The notes under the pieces were generated by a model. The model did no database searches. It had not been told where the DNA came from and saw only the letters and a program-made list of their open reading frames with translations. 64,000 nt of DNA from Hemileia vastatrix. Lineage: Eukaryota; Basidiomycota; Pucciniomycetes; Pucciniales; Zaghouaniaceae. The DNA is taken from NCBI GenBank assembly GCA_030280995.1, contig JASXTE010000015.1, positions 26,902,501 to 26,966,500 of the forward strand, written 5' to 3'. Shown in pieces: positions 1-10,031 of the stretch (position 1 is the stretch's first letter; every line of letters starts with the position of its first letter). Position numbers and translations under genes: made by a program.

Positions 1-1482
1 TATGTGGTGAAAATATGAGGGGGAAACAAATTTTATTAGGATTGTTTACAGGGGAACCTTCTAGATTTTATATTGGCAAGTTTGGGGGTAATTGATGAGT
101 TGGAAGCTCTATTCATAATTACCCCGTAATTTTTTTTTCCAACCCTTCTATGTTTCTAGTTGAATCCTGGCTTTGTTTTTTGTTATATAGGTAGTCCTCT
201 AGGACTATAAACTGGAACCTTATGTTGACACAGCACAATCTTTTGGAAGTCTGGATTCAAGAATTTAGTTTTGTTTCATTTTTTTTGTTGTATTGGGGTG
301 GATGATCACTTGTGGTCTCCAATCATTTTTACAAATTGGAGGGAGCCCACCCAGTGATCATTAGTTTGTTTCCTTGATTTTCATTAAATTATCATTTTTC
401 AAATCTTCAAATTTTCAAAATTTAATTTAAAAAAAAAAAAATTATTTTCAAAATTTAATTTTCAAAAAAAAATTTATTATTTTCAAAAATAATTTGTTTT
501 CAAAAATTTCATTTTACGTTATATTTTTAATTTTTCTTTCCTGTGTATCCGCAATCAATGTGCACTTGGATGTGGGTATGATGTCAGGGGTTCGGCTCAT
601 CCAAATGGCTGGGGGACATCTTTTATTTGTTTTATTTATCTTTAATTTAATTTCTCTTTTTCTTTTATTATATATTTATTTTATTTATTCTGCTAGTTCA
701 TAAAGACTTAAAACTGAAATTCTTTTCAAGATCATTTATGATTGGTCCTAAACTTCAAGACCGTGGAAAACTGAAGATGTCAATAAAACTAGGAATTATA
801 ATGGTCAAGATTTGAGGAGGTTTTTTTTTAGTTAGAAGTGTTCATTGGGGAACCTTCTAGATTTTATATTGGAAAGTTTGGGGGTAATTGATGAGTTGAC
901 AACTCTATACACAATTACCCCACAAAGTTTGTTTATATGCTTTATTGTTTATAGATTGATCTCTAGCATTGGTTTTGTGATGCAGGTGGAAGTCCTCTAA
1001 GACTATAAACTGGTGATTTTTGCGCTTGATGACTCAAGAAAATTCAAGTAGTTAGTGATTTTGGAAATTGGAGGACCTCATGGCGATGTCCAGATCATTG
1101 CAGTTCTGGCTCAGTGGAGATGAAAGCCCACTCTCTAAATTTTCTTTCCTGTAGTTGGTGATTTTGGAAATCGGAGGACCTCATGGCAATGTCCAGATCA
1201 TTGCAGTTCTGGCTCAGTGGAGATGAAAGCCCACTCTCTTAATTTTCTTTTTTTTTGTTGGAGGTGAATGGTAGAGGAGTTTGGAGGACCTCATGGCGGT
1301 GTCTAGATCATTGCAGTTCTAGCTCAGTAGGGTTTAAAGCCTACTCTTTCATACTCAATGGATTGAAGCATCAAAAATCAAGTGGAGTCAACTTTAGAAG
1401 CAAAATTTTTATTGTAATGATGGTGGAAAAGTTTTTTATGTGATTCAGAATGAAATGGGGACATTCCATATTGGAGGGAGGA
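1..1482 (+). mobile_element. E0: 3' non-coding tail of a gypsy retrotransposon, cut by the window edge
   Basis: No convincing protein is encoded here. The stretch is homologous in reverse orientation to the tails of the minus-strand elements E1, E2 and E4. It holds two copies of a module (about 40-215 and 840-1020): a GGGGTAATT/AATTACCCC stem, then an AGTC-N6-GACT hairpin followed by ATAAACTGG. Between them lie a TGATCAC/GTGATCA hairpin (303-360) and a GTGCACTTGGATGTGG block (about 560) also present in E1 and E4. The end is a purine-rich polypurine-tract-like run (TTGGAGGGAGGA, 1471-1482) directly before the LTR, which fixes the orientation as plus. The coding part lies left of the window. 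Confidence 0.7.
1051..1359 (+). repeat. Three tandem copies of a 103-bp unit in the E0 tail
   Basis: Copies begin near 1051, 1154 and 1257. Each contains GGAGGACCTCATGGCGATGT, CCAGATCATTGCAGTTC and GGCTCAGTGGAGATGAAAGC, with few differences. Element E2 has two diverged copies in its own tail on the other strand (about 20941-21045). The unit is therefore a feature of the element family and not a local slip product. Confidence 0.75.
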
Positions 1483-1801
1483 TGTGGCATTCCAAATCTG
1501 GGTAGGCTACTTAGGTGAAGATTTGATTGGACCTTTTTTGGAAGAAAATCATGGTGTTAGTAGGTGTTAATTTGGTTGAAGGGAGTTAACTGGATTTTTT
1601 TTTGGGTGGATTTATGGTGATTTTTGGAGGATTTATGGTGATTTTTTGGAGGATTTATGGTGTTTTGGGAATGAATATATGTTGGTATTCCTATTGTTAT
1701 TTGATGGTTTCATGGATTGGGTATTGGTTTTACTGGATTTTCTAGTGCTCTCTTGGTATTTTTGGTGGATGCAGTGTGCTCATGAAGTAGCCATTTTTTT
1801 C

Positions 1802-1836
1802 CGGTGCACTCCGGTGCACTCCGGTTCTCTCCGGTG
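1802..1836 (+). repeat. CCGGTGCACT short tandem repeat in the E0 LTR
   Basis: CCGGTGCACT occurs twice in tandem, followed by CCGGTTCTCT and CCGGTG, just before the longer minisatellite. Confidence 0.7.
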
Positions 1837-1855
1837 ATTTTCTGGTGCAAAAGAG

Positions 1856-2222
1856 AAGTCACTGTGGTAAAGTTGGTCATTGTGGCAAATTTTGGTCATT
1901 GGTGCAAAAAGTCTGGGCACTGTGGAAAAGTTTGGTCACTGCAGAAAAGTCTGGGCACTGTGGCAAAGTTTGGTCACTGTAGAAAAGTCTGATCACCAGT
2001 GCAAAGTTTGGTCACTGCAGAGAAGTCTGGGCACTGTGGCAAAGTTTGGTCACTGTAGAAAAGTCTGATCACCAGTGCAAAGTTTGGTCACTGCAGAAAA
2101 GTCTGGGCACTGTGGAAAAGTTTGGTCACTGTAGAAAATTCTGATCACCAGTTCAAAGTTTGGTCACGGTGCTAAGTTTGGTCACTGTGCCAAAAGTTTG
2201 GCTATTGTGGAAAAATTTGGTT
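1856..2222 (+). repeat. Minisatellite of the E0 LTR, about 19-bp units in a 76-bp higher-order repeat
   Basis: The basic unit resembles GTCTGGGCACTGTGGCAAAG or TTTGGTCACTGTAGAAAA. Four such units form a period of about 76 bp that is repeated nearly perfectly in the middle of the array (for example GTCTGATCACCAGTGCAAAG recurs 76 bp apart). Open frames here are products of the repeat and are not annotated as genes. Confidence 0.85.
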
Positions 2223-2906
2223 AGAAAGTTATTATGCTTACTAGATCAATAGTTTATTGTAGATCATATGCATGTAGGGTATTGTTGGAAAGGTCTGGAG
2301 CAGGAGAATCATATGGAGAAGGGAGAATCATAGTCTTCTACATGTTTTTTGTCTTTTACTTTCGATAATAAGAGTCTTTTTTGACAATTAACAATATTTA
2401 TCATATAACAACAATTATAATAAAAAATATCAGCATATAGGGTACCATTGGATAGCTCTCATCCTTGGTGACTCAAATTTATTTATTTTTTTATAAAATT
2501 TATAAAATAAAAATATAATAAAGAACCCTCTTTAATTTTGGTAGGAAACTGGGTAAATCTGGAGCAGACCTTTAATAAGGCACCTTTGAACAGATCATCC
2601 CAAGGGTAGTTTCTGGGGTACTTTACTGTACTTTTCAGTCTCTGGGACAAGTGTTGTGGCTTGTTCTAAGTATTTGCTGTGACTTGTATCAGTGTAATCT
2701 GGTATTAGGTATTTGTTTTGGGGGTGTAATCAGCTATTGCACTTATTTTTTTCTATATTATAGGTTTCCAACACTTTAAAAGTCTTTCTCTCAGACTTTC
2801 AACTTATCCAACTCTTCAAGCAGATCTTCAAGCTTAGTTAATTGAATCTTATGTTTACTTATATGGACAGGGATTTCTTTTGTTTTTCCAACTCCCTTGG
2901 ATTCTG

Positions 2907-2928
2907 CCTACAGCAAGGTGACTGTAGG
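2907..2928 (+). other. U5 terminal hairpin (CCTACAG/CTGTAGG)
   Basis: A 7-bp stem with an 8-nt loop (CAAGGTGA) near the LTR end. The same hairpin occurs at 19523-19544, 28861-28882, 42867-42888 and 58661-58682 with stem CTTACAG/CTGTAAG. Here both sides of one base pair have changed (T-A to C-G), so pairing is kept. Confidence 0.7.
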
Positions 2929-2941
2929 AGTCTACTCTACA

Positions 2942-4033
2942 CCCCCTGCCTCACTAGACAGTGAAAATCTGGCTCAAAACCTCCAAAAACAACCAGAAAA
3001 CAGCCAAATTCCTCCAATCAACGAAAACAACTCCATGCAATTACCTCCCACTGCTCCCAGAGCAATGCAGCCAGCCTCTCCAAGGTCCAAAAACTCCAAA
3101 ATTTCCCAAACTTCTAGGAGAACTGCCAGAGGACCTAACACTGCACCAAAGTAACAACTACATCCCCAGTTAAGGCAAAAAATCTACACCTCTCCTCTGT
3201 CAGCCAACTATTCTTCAGACAGTTCCATTCCTTCAAAAGCTCCATTCAGAAGAGTTAAATCCCCTTCCAAATCACCCTCTCCTGCTACATCTTATAACAA
3301 CCCTGGTACTCCATCACCAGCACCTCATCCAACTGAATCAAGCAGAAGTATTAACAACAGCAACAGCAGACCTGCTTCTCCAACTAGGCTCCAGGAAAAT
3401 CAGACTCCTAGTTCACCTTCTCAAAACCTTTCAGAGGAAGACCAAGAGAATCCATATCTATCCCTGATTGATCCACCTACTATTACCATTCCAAAATCTT
3501 CAGAAGTCCAAATTTCAGCCACTTACAAATTTGATGAGCTTCCAATCTGTAAGTACCACATTAATTCATCAAATTTCTTTAACAAAAATAATTACTGATC
3601 CAATTTTTCTTGTCTAGTTGGCACCCCTCCTCCTGAATCCACTATTGGAGTTGGCCAACCTCTAGAAACTTCTTTGACCCTGGATTATGGAGACATGAAA
3701 CAACACCTCAGCACCATGTTTTTAAACATGCTGAAAGCATTTGCCCTCCATGGACCTTTAAAAGACTTTGAGAAAACCTTGAGGAAACAACTATTGGACG
3801 ACCACTGGAAGATGTCTAGGATCATTAAGCACACCTTCCAAAAATCCATTCCTGCCTCTTCTTCTTCCTCTTCTGAACTTCCATCCAAACCCATTCCTAC
3901 CCATTATAATCCATATAATCTCTCCAGCAGGATGCACTTCAAAGAACACAGTGCTTCCCACAACCCTAACAAAAAACAAAAACAACATCATAATCCGGAC
4001 CAGCCTCCAGAAACTTCATCATCCAGACAATGA
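2942..4033 (+). pseudogene. Intron-containing gene antisense to E1, truncated at its 5' end
   Basis: One reading frame runs from the E0 LTR junction to 3548, broken only by a TAA at 3152-3154. An intron of 69 nt follows (3549-3617; donor GTAAGT, branch-like TTACTGAT, acceptor TAG). Exon 2 (3618-4033) continues in frame to a TGA. Exon 1 is rich in Ser, Pro, Gln and Asn; exon 2 has a likely helical segment (about 3680-3840), a Ser run and a basic KKQKQHH stretch that could be a nuclear signal. I recognise no family. Any N-terminal domain was removed by the E0 insertion. It lies where E3 carries its two antisense genes, between tail and 3' LTR. Confidence 0.6.
3549..3617 (+). other. Predicted intron of the E1 antisense gene
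   Basis: Donor GTAAGT, an internal ATTACTGATC that fits a fungal branch site, a pyrimidine-rich stretch and acceptor CTAG. Removing 69 nt joins two open frames through a TTT codon. On the E1 sense RNA these signals are reversed, so the intron is not spliced from it. Confidence 0.65.
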
Positions 4034-5330
4034 GCTCCTGCAAAAAGATTAAAAACATAATAATTAATAAATAATAAAAACAATTGATAACTATAAATTC
4101 TAATTATTTTTTTTGAATCACTCTACTAACATACTAAAATTAAAAATTGATAAATAAATTAAAAATAAATAAAATAAAAATAAATGAAATAAAATAAAAG
4201 ATTAAAAATAATACAAATGGTATCCCCTAGCCAATTGATGAGCTGATCCCCTGATACCTTGCCCACATCCAAGTGCACCTTGATGTGGATACACCTTAAA
4301 AAATTTAAATAATTTGAAATAAGAAACATAAATTAAGGGTAATAATGAGAATAATAATAAAAAATAACATTAATGAAAATAAAAAATAAAAAATAAAATA
4401 AAATAAAATGATAAAATAGCATTGCCCGGCCAATTGATGAGCCTTTCACCACCAATGCTTGCCCACATCCAGGTGACCCTGATGTGGTAACACCCTAAAT
4501 TTTTGATTTTATAATTTTAACAACCTCCTTAAAAAATTAAAAGAAAAAAGAGAAAAAATGAAAATAATCTGAAACTACTATCTAGCAAAATCATAACTAA
4601 AAAATCAAAGAAAGTCCAGCTCCATGGATGGTCCAGATTAAGAGAAGGTCCAGTAGGAGAAACCAGTTTATAGAAATGATCATTGGGTGGGCTCCCTCCA
4701 ATATGTAAAAATGATGGGAGACCACCAGTGATCCACCACCAAACCAAAAAAAACCAAGGATAAAGAATCCAGTCCCAAACCAGTTTAAAGTCATAGTAGA
4801 CTTGAAACCTAAACAATAAACAACAGAACTAGAATTCAACTAGGAAAAACAAAAGACTTGAGACAGACATTCTTGGGTAACTGTTCTACAGAGCAGCCAG
4901 CTCATCAGTTACCCCCACACTTGCCAAAATAAAATCTACAAGCCCCCCCCTGGGTACCTTCTAACAAAAAAAAACATAACATCCAACACAATTAAAACCA
5001 AAACCAATGAGAGTGAAGAGTCCAGCACATGAAAACCAAAGGAACTTCAAGTTTAAATTCATAGAGGACTAAAAACTGTAAAAAAGAAACCAATGCTAGG
5101 GTTCAACCAAATCAAGAGAGAGGGTTGGAAACAGACAATCTGGGGTAACTGTTCTACAGAGCAGCCAGCACATCAGTTACCCCTACACTTGCCAAGATCA
5201 AATATAGAAGCCCCACCCATGGGTACTTTCTAACAAAAAGTTTTCAACACAAAAGTTTCTTTGCAACACCAAAAATTCCAAAATTTAAAGAACGTTCCAT
5301 AGTTTATCCTCATTGCGGAGTCAATCTTCT
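4034..5330 (-). other. E1 3' non-coding tail with structured repeats
   Basis: There is no protein. Two copies of a block ending in GCCCACATCC...TGATGTGG lie at about 4217-4295 and 4420-4497. A hairpin (GATCATTGGGTGG...CCACCAGTGATC) lies at 4678-4733. Two copies of the stem GGGTAACTG/CAGTTACCC lie at 4875-4924 and 5142-5183, each followed by CCCACACTTGCC or a variant. AGTC/GACT hairpins next to AAACTGG and a CTC/GAG copy (about 5303) are also present. Confidence 0.7.
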
Positions 5331-6750
5331 TCATGCCTAGTGCCTCTGGGATAGAACCTCTTCACCTGGTCTTCAGTCACTCTCTTCTTTAAGACTGCAC
5401 CATCCAACTCTTCCAAAACATAAGATCCTCAAGACACCTGAGATCTGACTCTGTAAGGTCCGTTCCATCTGTCAGAAAACATTTTTCCCCACTGACTCTC
5501 CAAACTTGTATTATAAACCAAAACCAAAAAACCAGGTTTCAAGGGATTCCTGAGTCTATGAGCCAACTTCTTGTCCCAGTATCTGACTGATTGATTGCTA
5601 ATCTTCATCATTCTAGAGTATGCCTTCTCTTGACATTCCTCTTTACATTCCAACTGTTGCATCCTGGCACAGAGCAATTCTTCTGTTGAATGCATATCAT
5701 CCCAATCAATTCCAAGATAAGAGAAAGCTTCCAAGTCCACTGGTAGAACAGCTTTATGACCAAAAATTAACTCATAAGGAGAATAGCCAGTTGTCCTCTT
5801 CACAGTGACCCTATCAGCAAAAAACACCAAGGGTAAATAATGCCTCCACTTTTCAGCACTATCTCCGCACATCTTTACCAAAGAATTCTTGATAACTTGA
5901 TGGCCTCTTTCAACCATGCCTTCAGCTTCAGGATAATAAGGTGTGGCCACTCTAACTTTAGAACCAAAACTAGGCACAGCTTCTTTAAGTTTGGCACCAA
6001 ACTCTGGCCCGCCATCAACAGTAACCAACTTCATCAACCCATACCTATAAATCCACTCCTTCTTCAAAAACTCTGCCACATTCTTGGCAGTCAAATTAAC
6101 CAGAGGCACTGCCTCAACCCAACCAGACAAATTATCCCTGGCAACAATTTAGTATTTATACTTGCCCTCTTTAATATGGACAGCATCCAGACTGACTCTT
6201 CAAAAACAGTTGTTTCACCAGTAGCACGGCCAATCTCTTTAGGTTTCAAGTGACTTCTTCTTTGAAATTCTTCACAAGATTGAACCCAACCCTGCACAGC
6301 CAACTTCATACCTGGCCACCAAAATCTGTCAGCTACTTTTCTATAAGTCTCACCAAAGCCTCTATGACCAAGGTCTTCATGCATTGACTTCAACACAACT
6401 TCTTGACCCTTCTTCTGAGTCACCACAACTTGAGGATTAGGATGTTTTCTCCTCATCAACCTTCTTCCTGACACATAAAATCCAGGACTCTTCTTCTTGA
6501 TTGCCAACCAAGTATCATCATCACAACTATCTGGCCTCTCCAAGGTCAACAGATATTCTACCAAAATAAAATAAAACCCAGACTGACCCCAGGTCTCATC
6601 TTCAAAATCCAACAAAACAACATCCAAGGGTACAACTCTGTCATCAAAATCACCAGTGTGAACATGAGCCAATTGATCAGCACAACCAGGACACGAATCC
6701 TTAAATTTTGGCACATCCTTCTCTTTCCACTGAATCTTGTGAGAATCCAG
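5331..6750 (-). pseudogene. E1 integrase region
   Basis: The encoded integrase would insert element cDNA into host DNA. The zinc-binding part shows GHRGFGE and FWWPGMK, but C-E-E-F-Q-R-R where E2 has C-E-E-C-Q-R-R, so one zinc-binding Cys is lost. The core keeps TVDGGPEFG, ATPYYPEAEG and MVERGHQVIK, so the second Asp and the Glu remain. The end reads SQWGKMFSDRWNGPYRV. A one-base loss before the first catalytic Asp region shifts frame, a TAA follows KYKY, and a TGA precedes the last 25 residues. Synteny with RNase H upstream is normal for gypsy elements. It cannot be functional. Confidence 0.8.
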
Positions 6751-8991
6751 TTCACTAACAAAAACACCCTTTTCCAAATTTGAGCTGTCCCAAACAACTA
6801 CTCCATCTTCATCAACAAAAACATCCCAATCACTAGAATCAAGATCAGATCCAGCCAGTTTAGCCTCTTGGGGGAGGTCAGAGAAATCTTCAGCACCCTT
6901 AGTGCTGGCCCTAACCACTAGAACATCTTCATCACACTCTTCAGCCTCAGAATCTTCATCTGTAGGTGGCCTTCTTGATAATCCATCAGGAAAAGTAAAA
7001 GTTTTGCCTGGTTTGTGTACCAGGTCAAAAGAAAAATGTTGAATAAATGCCACCCACCTAGTCATTGGAGCATTTGGAAGACTAGGCGTATTGATCATAT
7101 GAACCAAAGATTTTGCATCCACCTGCAGCTCAAAATGCTGCCCCCACAAAACCGTTTGTAGCTTCTTTAAAATTTTTGCTACACCACACAATTCAAACTT
7201 AGGTTTAGAATACCTTGATTCCACCTCATTAAACACTACAGACTCATATTGTACTGGCCTGAACTTCCCAGTTTTATCCTCCTGAGACAAAACAGCACCA
7301 GCAGCAATATAGCTTGGGTCCACTGCCAGATAATTTTTTCCAGCACCAACACCATAATCCAACTTATAAAGAACAATATCTTCGCCAACAGCCTTTTTCA
7401 ACTTCTGAAAAGCCTCTTCACACTCTTCAGTCCATTCCCAATCTGCATCTTTCCTGGTCAACCTCCTTAAAGGTGAAGCCAACAAAGAAAAAACCTTAAT
7501 AAAAATCCTGACATATACACACTCACCCAAAAATCCCCTGACTTCAGTAGTATTTTAAGGCCTTGTCCATGACTGAATTTTATTAATCTTCTTCTTTGCC
7601 ATAATCCTTCCCTCTCTACATACCACATGACTCAGAATTTCCAAAGAAGGAACACAACAACAGAATTTTGACCCTGAAATGGTCAAAACATCCTCTTCAA
7701 TCCTAAACAACACTCTCTCAAGAGTTATTGCATATTCCCAAACAAACCTCCTTATGCCAGGGTTCTCCGCTAACACCTCATTAACATAATCAGTGGATGG
7801 TCCTTTAATTCCACCATCATCAATAAAAATACCAGCATGAGTAGGAACCTCATCCTGCAAAATCCAAGCCATCTGTGCTTGATATACCATCTCTGAATTA
7901 GTTACTCCTTGAGGCAACCTAGTTAGCTGAAATCTTCCCAAAGGAGTCTCAAAAGTTGTGAGAGGCCTTGAATCTTTATGAAGCTCCCTCTCATCATAAC
8001 CACCCATAGTATCACCCAATACATAACTCACCCTTCCAGCAAAAGCTTCAACAAAATACTCTGCACTTGGTGGCATACCAGCATCCTTGATAGTGACTCT
8101 ATTCAAGGCTTTAAGATCATGAACCACCCTCAACTTCCCATTCTGCTTCTTTACACAGAAAACCGGACTTGAGTAACTGGATGTTGATTGTTCGTATAAC
8201 CCAGTCCTGACTCTTTCCCTAGCAATCTCCACAAAATCCTCTCTGATAGCAGCTGGAATTGGAAAAGGTTTGATATGCCATGGTTCATGACAAACCACAG
8301 GAATCAAGTAAGGTTCCCCATTAGTGTTCTTCAACACACGCCTTTCCTCCTCAACAAAATCCACAGCTTTTTCCCTCAGCACAATAACGTGCAACAACAA
8401 CTTCTTTTCTTCTTCAGAAAACCACTCATCAGGACCAAAATTAACAACTTTAAACCTTTCCACAGTCACCCTAGCCGTCTCTACAAATTCTGGAGGATTC
8501 TTCACCAAAGGAGTACAGTACGGATCTCTTGACAAAGGAGGTCTTTTCAAGGGCAGATTCAAACCCACAGGCATAGGCTCATTGACAGGCCTAATCCTCT
8601 GCACTACCTTCTTATACTTCACCGCTCCACCTTCAACTTGAGGGATGTTCAGGAAATTTTCACCACCAGACCTTAAACAAAAGCCAAGGGTTTCCCCATT
8701 GCTCACATGTGTGGCCAAGGTTATGTTTTTGAAAGGTGTAGAAGAAACCCTAGCGGTGCACAATTGGGAGGACTTACTTTTAGGCCCCAATCTCACCACT
8801 CGAAAACTTTTCCGCAATACCAAATCTTCATCTTCACTTCCGTCTTCCAAATCTTCAAATCTTGATTCATCTTCAGAATCAACTCTTTTAAAATATTGCA
8901 GTTTAACCCCATGCTTGTGGCCCAGAAATTGATCTTGATGATCTTCTTTCTTCATAATTTTCTGCAGTTTAACATCATGCTGGAGGTCCAA
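6751..8991 (-). pseudogene. E1 reverse transcriptase and RNase H region
   Basis: RT motifs in order: KQNGKLRVVHDLKALNRVT, LTRLPQGVTNS, and the catalytic FIDDGGIKGP followed by NPGIRRFVWEY, the basidiomycete gypsy form of Y/F-x-D-D. RNase H follows (LAVDPSYIAAGAVLSQ, SRYSKPKFELCGVAKILKK), then DGLSRRPPT and an acidic linker with a PQEAKLAG copy of the dispersed hairpin repeat. A TAA at about 7555 separates RT from RNase H at a position where E2 reads PKNTTEV. RT would copy element RNA into cDNA; RNase H would degrade the RNA strand. Confidence 0.85.
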
Positions 8992-9340
8992 AAATTGAAC
9001 TTGATGATCTTTTTCTTCATAATTTTCTGCAGTTTAACCTCATGCTGGAGGCCCAAAAATTGATCTTGACAATCTTCACAAAAATATTTTGAATCTTCTT
9101 TCTTTATTATCTTCAGATTTTTTTCTTGATTTTCTTGAATTATCTTAAAATTTTTATTTTCTTTTCTTGAGCTTTCTTCTGACCTACAAAAATAACCAGG
9201 GGTTTCCCCAATGCTCACAGGTGTGGCCCAGGTAATGTTTTTGAAAGGTGTAGAAGAAACCCTAGTGGTGCACAATTGGGAGGACTTACTTATATACCCC
9301 AATCTCACCACTTCAAAATTTTTCTGCATATCTTTCAATA
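8655..9340 (-). repeat. About 525-bp tandem duplication in the E1 protease-RT linker
   Basis: The segments around 8655-8815 and 9180-9340 are near-copies, both encoding SSQLCT(A/T)RVSSTPFKNIT. Three copies of the CAGTTTAAC...GGAGG hairpin repeat lie between them (about 8902, 8964, 9032). E2 has no such duplication. Confidence 0.7.
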
Positions 9341-9581
9341 AAGATATATAACTAATCTTCTTCCTTGAGCTTGAATTAAAAACAATTGATAATCTTGAGA
9401 GAGAACAGAGACCTGATAAAAAACTTGAAGAATAATTGCAGAGAAGAGAAACATTAAAAAGAGAAAGTTGAAAATCCACTTGGTATATCTCCAAGGGAGC
9501 TGACCTACTACAACCTGGGATTTCTTCATCTTGGGGAGAGGTTGTAGCACTAGGGTGATCAGCCCTCATTACTCTAAAAAA
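8952..9581 (-). pseudogene. E1 protease-RT linker in the -1 frame
   Basis: This open frame begins where the protease frame ends. It starts FFRVMRADHPSA after a -1 shift at the TTTTTTA heptamer and contains SPQDEEIPGC, which aligns with SPQDEILDC at the same place in E2. It is lysine-rich near its end (RKENKNFKII, KKEDSKYFCED), with repeated LQHEVKLQK units encoded by the dispersed hairpin. A frameshift separates it from RT. It is probably a flexible spacer; no enzymatic motif is visible. Confidence 0.6.
9575..9581 (-). promoter_or_regulatory. Slippery heptamer TTTTTTA for -1 frameshifting, E1
   Basis: In the protease frame the codons are TCT TTT TTA GAG TAA, so the heptamer is in the register needed for -1 slippage and lies one codon before the stop. 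The -1 frame leads into the linker and RT. E2 has TTTTTTG at the matching place. Confidence 0.6.
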
Positions 9582-9770
9582 GACAGACTCTCAATAGAGC
9601 CTGAGCCACGCTCCAAAAGACCAGAGGAGGCACCCACTTCTTTCCTTCTCCTGCAACAATCCATGCACTGGCACATTGAAGATAAACCAGGCCTGCTCTC
9701 CCAACCATCCTCTCCAGGGGATGATAAACTCATGTGAAGTCTCCTTTCATCTTCACCAGTCAACTCCAAA

Positions 9771-10031
9771 CACCACACAATATGGGGGGCGGACTTGCTA
9801 GCAAGTCCGCAACCTTGGACCCAAACTCACCATAGATTGAACACACATTGAGCTATTGATAAAGGAACCATACAATCAGGGATGAACACCACTCAGCAGA
9901 ACAGTTTTAGGTGGGTGTTCAAGTAGAGTTCAGTATGGGTTCAGTCTGAGTTCAGTCTGAGTTCCATCTGAGTTCCATCTGAGTTCAGGTTGAGGACTTG
10001 CTAGCAAGTCCACCCCCTATATTGCGTAGTG
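9771..10031. mobile_element. CACTA-ended MITE inserted in the E1 protease
   Basis: A 261-bp element with inverted ends of about 45 bp: CACCACACAATATGGGGGGC on the left and, read inward, CACTACGCAATATAGGGGGT on the right, both leading into the 18-bp palindrome GGACTTGCTAGCAAGTCC. It is flanked by AAA on both sides (9768-9770, 10032-10034). A CAC(T/C)A end with a 3-bp target duplication fits the CACTA/EnSpm superfamily. It encodes no protein. The interior has GAGTTCAGTCT-type tandem units (about 9916-9990). Diverged partial copies lie at 16297-16410 and 58178-58311. Confidence 0.8.

Larger units (their letters stand above)
1483..2941 (+). mobile_element. E0 3' LTR
   Basis: It starts TGTGGCATTCC directly after the polypurine tract and ends ...GTCTACTCTACA. 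The last 45 bases match the U5 end of the E2 LTR (hairpin CCTACAG/CTGTAGG). At 1459 bp it is longer than the other LTRs here, partly through an internal minisatellite. The partner LTR is outside the window, so the target duplication cannot be read. The right junction lies inside the antisense gene of E1, so E0 inserted into E1. Confidence 0.7.

Noticed and set aside
494..703. 69-codon plus-strand frame with a hydrophobic start, like a small secreted or membrane protein
   Set aside because: It lies in the AT-rich tail of E0 and covers the conserved non-coding GTGCACTTGGATGTGG block; composition explains the hydrophobic residues.
1804..2068. Repetitive frames rich in His, Cys and Lys that look like zinc-finger repeats
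   Set aside because: They are translations of the LTR minisatellite in several frames at once.
6558..8932. Numerous frames on the strand opposite to E1 pol
   Set aside because: They follow the coding periodicity of gag-pol in shadow frames and have no protein family features or introns.
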